A stretch of 5,727 nt of DNA. Origin: Fimenecus stercoravium (GTDB lineage Bacteria > Bacillota > Clostridia > Oscillospirales > Acutalibacteraceae). The stretch lies in NCBI GenBank assembly GCA_018711545.1, contig DVIC01000015.1, positions 1-5,727 on the forward strand, given 5' to 3'. Positions 5,417-5,727 of the stretch are shown piece after piece (the stretch's first letter is position 1; each line of letters starts with the position of its first letter). The notes under the pieces are model-generated. The model ran no database searches, was not told the DNA's origin, and saw only the letters and a program-made list of their open reading frames with translations. The position numbers and the translations under genes were made by a program.

Positions 5417-5727
5417 TACAATGGTTATATAGTGAAGATAATTTTAATTTTTTCTGTCTATTAGTAATTGTTTTAATTATTGGACTATGCATTTATCGCA
5501 GATATAAAAAAATTAAACAGTATGAATCGACAGAATACTATGCGGTTACAAAAAATTCTTATTCCTGTATCATGCACGATAAGGGTAAATACGGAGAATA
5601 TCTTATCTATAAATATCTTTTGGACTTGCCCGAAAATAAAAAATTCTTATTTAATTGCTATATACCCAAAGATGATGATAAAACAAGTGAAATTGATGTA
5701 ATAATGTTGCATGATTCAGGAATTTAT
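5413..5727 (+). CDS. Membrane-anchored NERD-domain protein, C-terminus cut by window edge
   Basis: An open frame of 105 codons starts at ATG 5413, sharing ATGA with the argH stop, and runs off the right edge. AAAGGA, about eight bases upstream within argH, can serve as ribosome binding site. Residues about 11-28 (FNFFCLLVIVLIIGLCIY) form one membrane helix, followed by basic RRYKKIK, which suggests a short outside N-terminus and a cytoplasmic remainder. From residue 57 the sequence fits the start of a nuclease-related domain (NERD): KGKYGEYLIYKYL (57-69, with Glu62), NCYIP (81-85), and SEIDVIMLHDSGIY (92-105, with Asp95). In NERD proteins of the PD-(D/E)XK fold, the next segment normally carries a (E/Q)-x-K motif, which would fall just past the window, so catalytic competence cannot be judged. 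The gene is ~26% GC by hand count, against ~60% in argH, with AT-rich codons (ATA, TTA, AGA), which suggests acquisition. The cellular role of such proteins is largely unknown. Confidence 0.75.
   Translation, partial: MIQWLYSEDNFNFFCLLVIVLIIGLCIYRRYKKIKQYESTEYYAVTKNSYSCIMHDKGKYGEYLIYKYLLDLPENKKFLFNCYIPKDDDKTSEIDVIMLHDSGIY

Noticed and set aside
5480..5701. Small plus-strand frame of 73 codons at the right edge
   Set aside because: It is a different reading frame inside the NERD gene, whose own frame stays open, has a ribosome binding site and shows conserved motifs.

Overview
The window looks like chromosome from a moderately GC-rich, low-to-mid GC phylum Firmicutes organism of the Clostridia, most plausibly an Oscillospiraceae/Ruminococcaceae-type gut bacterium. 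This rests on the rpsF-ssb-rpsR gene order, a zinc-ribbon form of ribosomal protein S18, strong AAGGAGG-type ribosome binding sites, a PadR regulator paired with a HAAS-type membrane protein, and an intergenic hairpin repeat of the kind scattered through such genomes. The species is not identified; the placement is inference.

Layout. Positions 1-855 (minus strand) hold a two-gene operon: a short PadR-family repressor, overlapped by 14 bp by a membrane protein with an N-terminal permease-prefix (HAAS-like) domain that runs off the left edge. Positions 856-1181 are a divergent regulatory region. It carries a near-consensus minus-strand promoter embedded in nested inverted repeats (probable PadR operator), a near-consensus plus-strand promoter, and an rpsF leader that can fold so that the Shine-Dalgarno sequence is paired. 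Positions 1182-2224 are the rpsF-ssb-rpsR operon (S6, single-stranded DNA-binding protein, S18), closed by an intrinsic terminator. Positions 2280-2470 are an AT-rich gap with the argG promoter and weak candidate ARG boxes. Positions 2471-3703 are argG. Positions 3704-4042 hold a terminator region followed by a ~185-bp hairpin-rich palindromic repeat. Positions 4043-5416 are argH. From 5413 to the right edge, overlapping the argH stop as ATGA, an AT-rich (~26% GC) gene starts that encodes a membrane-anchored NERD-domain protein and is cut by the window end.

How the genes work together. ArgG and ArgH catalyse the last two steps of arginine synthesis (citrulline + aspartate to argininosuccinate, then to arginine + fumarate). 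S6 and S18 bind each other in the 30S platform and SSB coats single-stranded DNA. The PadR/permease-prefix pair is probably an autoregulated envelope-stress or drug-responsive unit. Most of the window is ordinary core genome. The least ordinary parts are the NERD gene joined translationally to argH, the hairpin element between argG and argH, the rpsF leader structure and the PadR operator region. No convincing new multi-gene system is visible; the NERD gene is the only possible edge of one.
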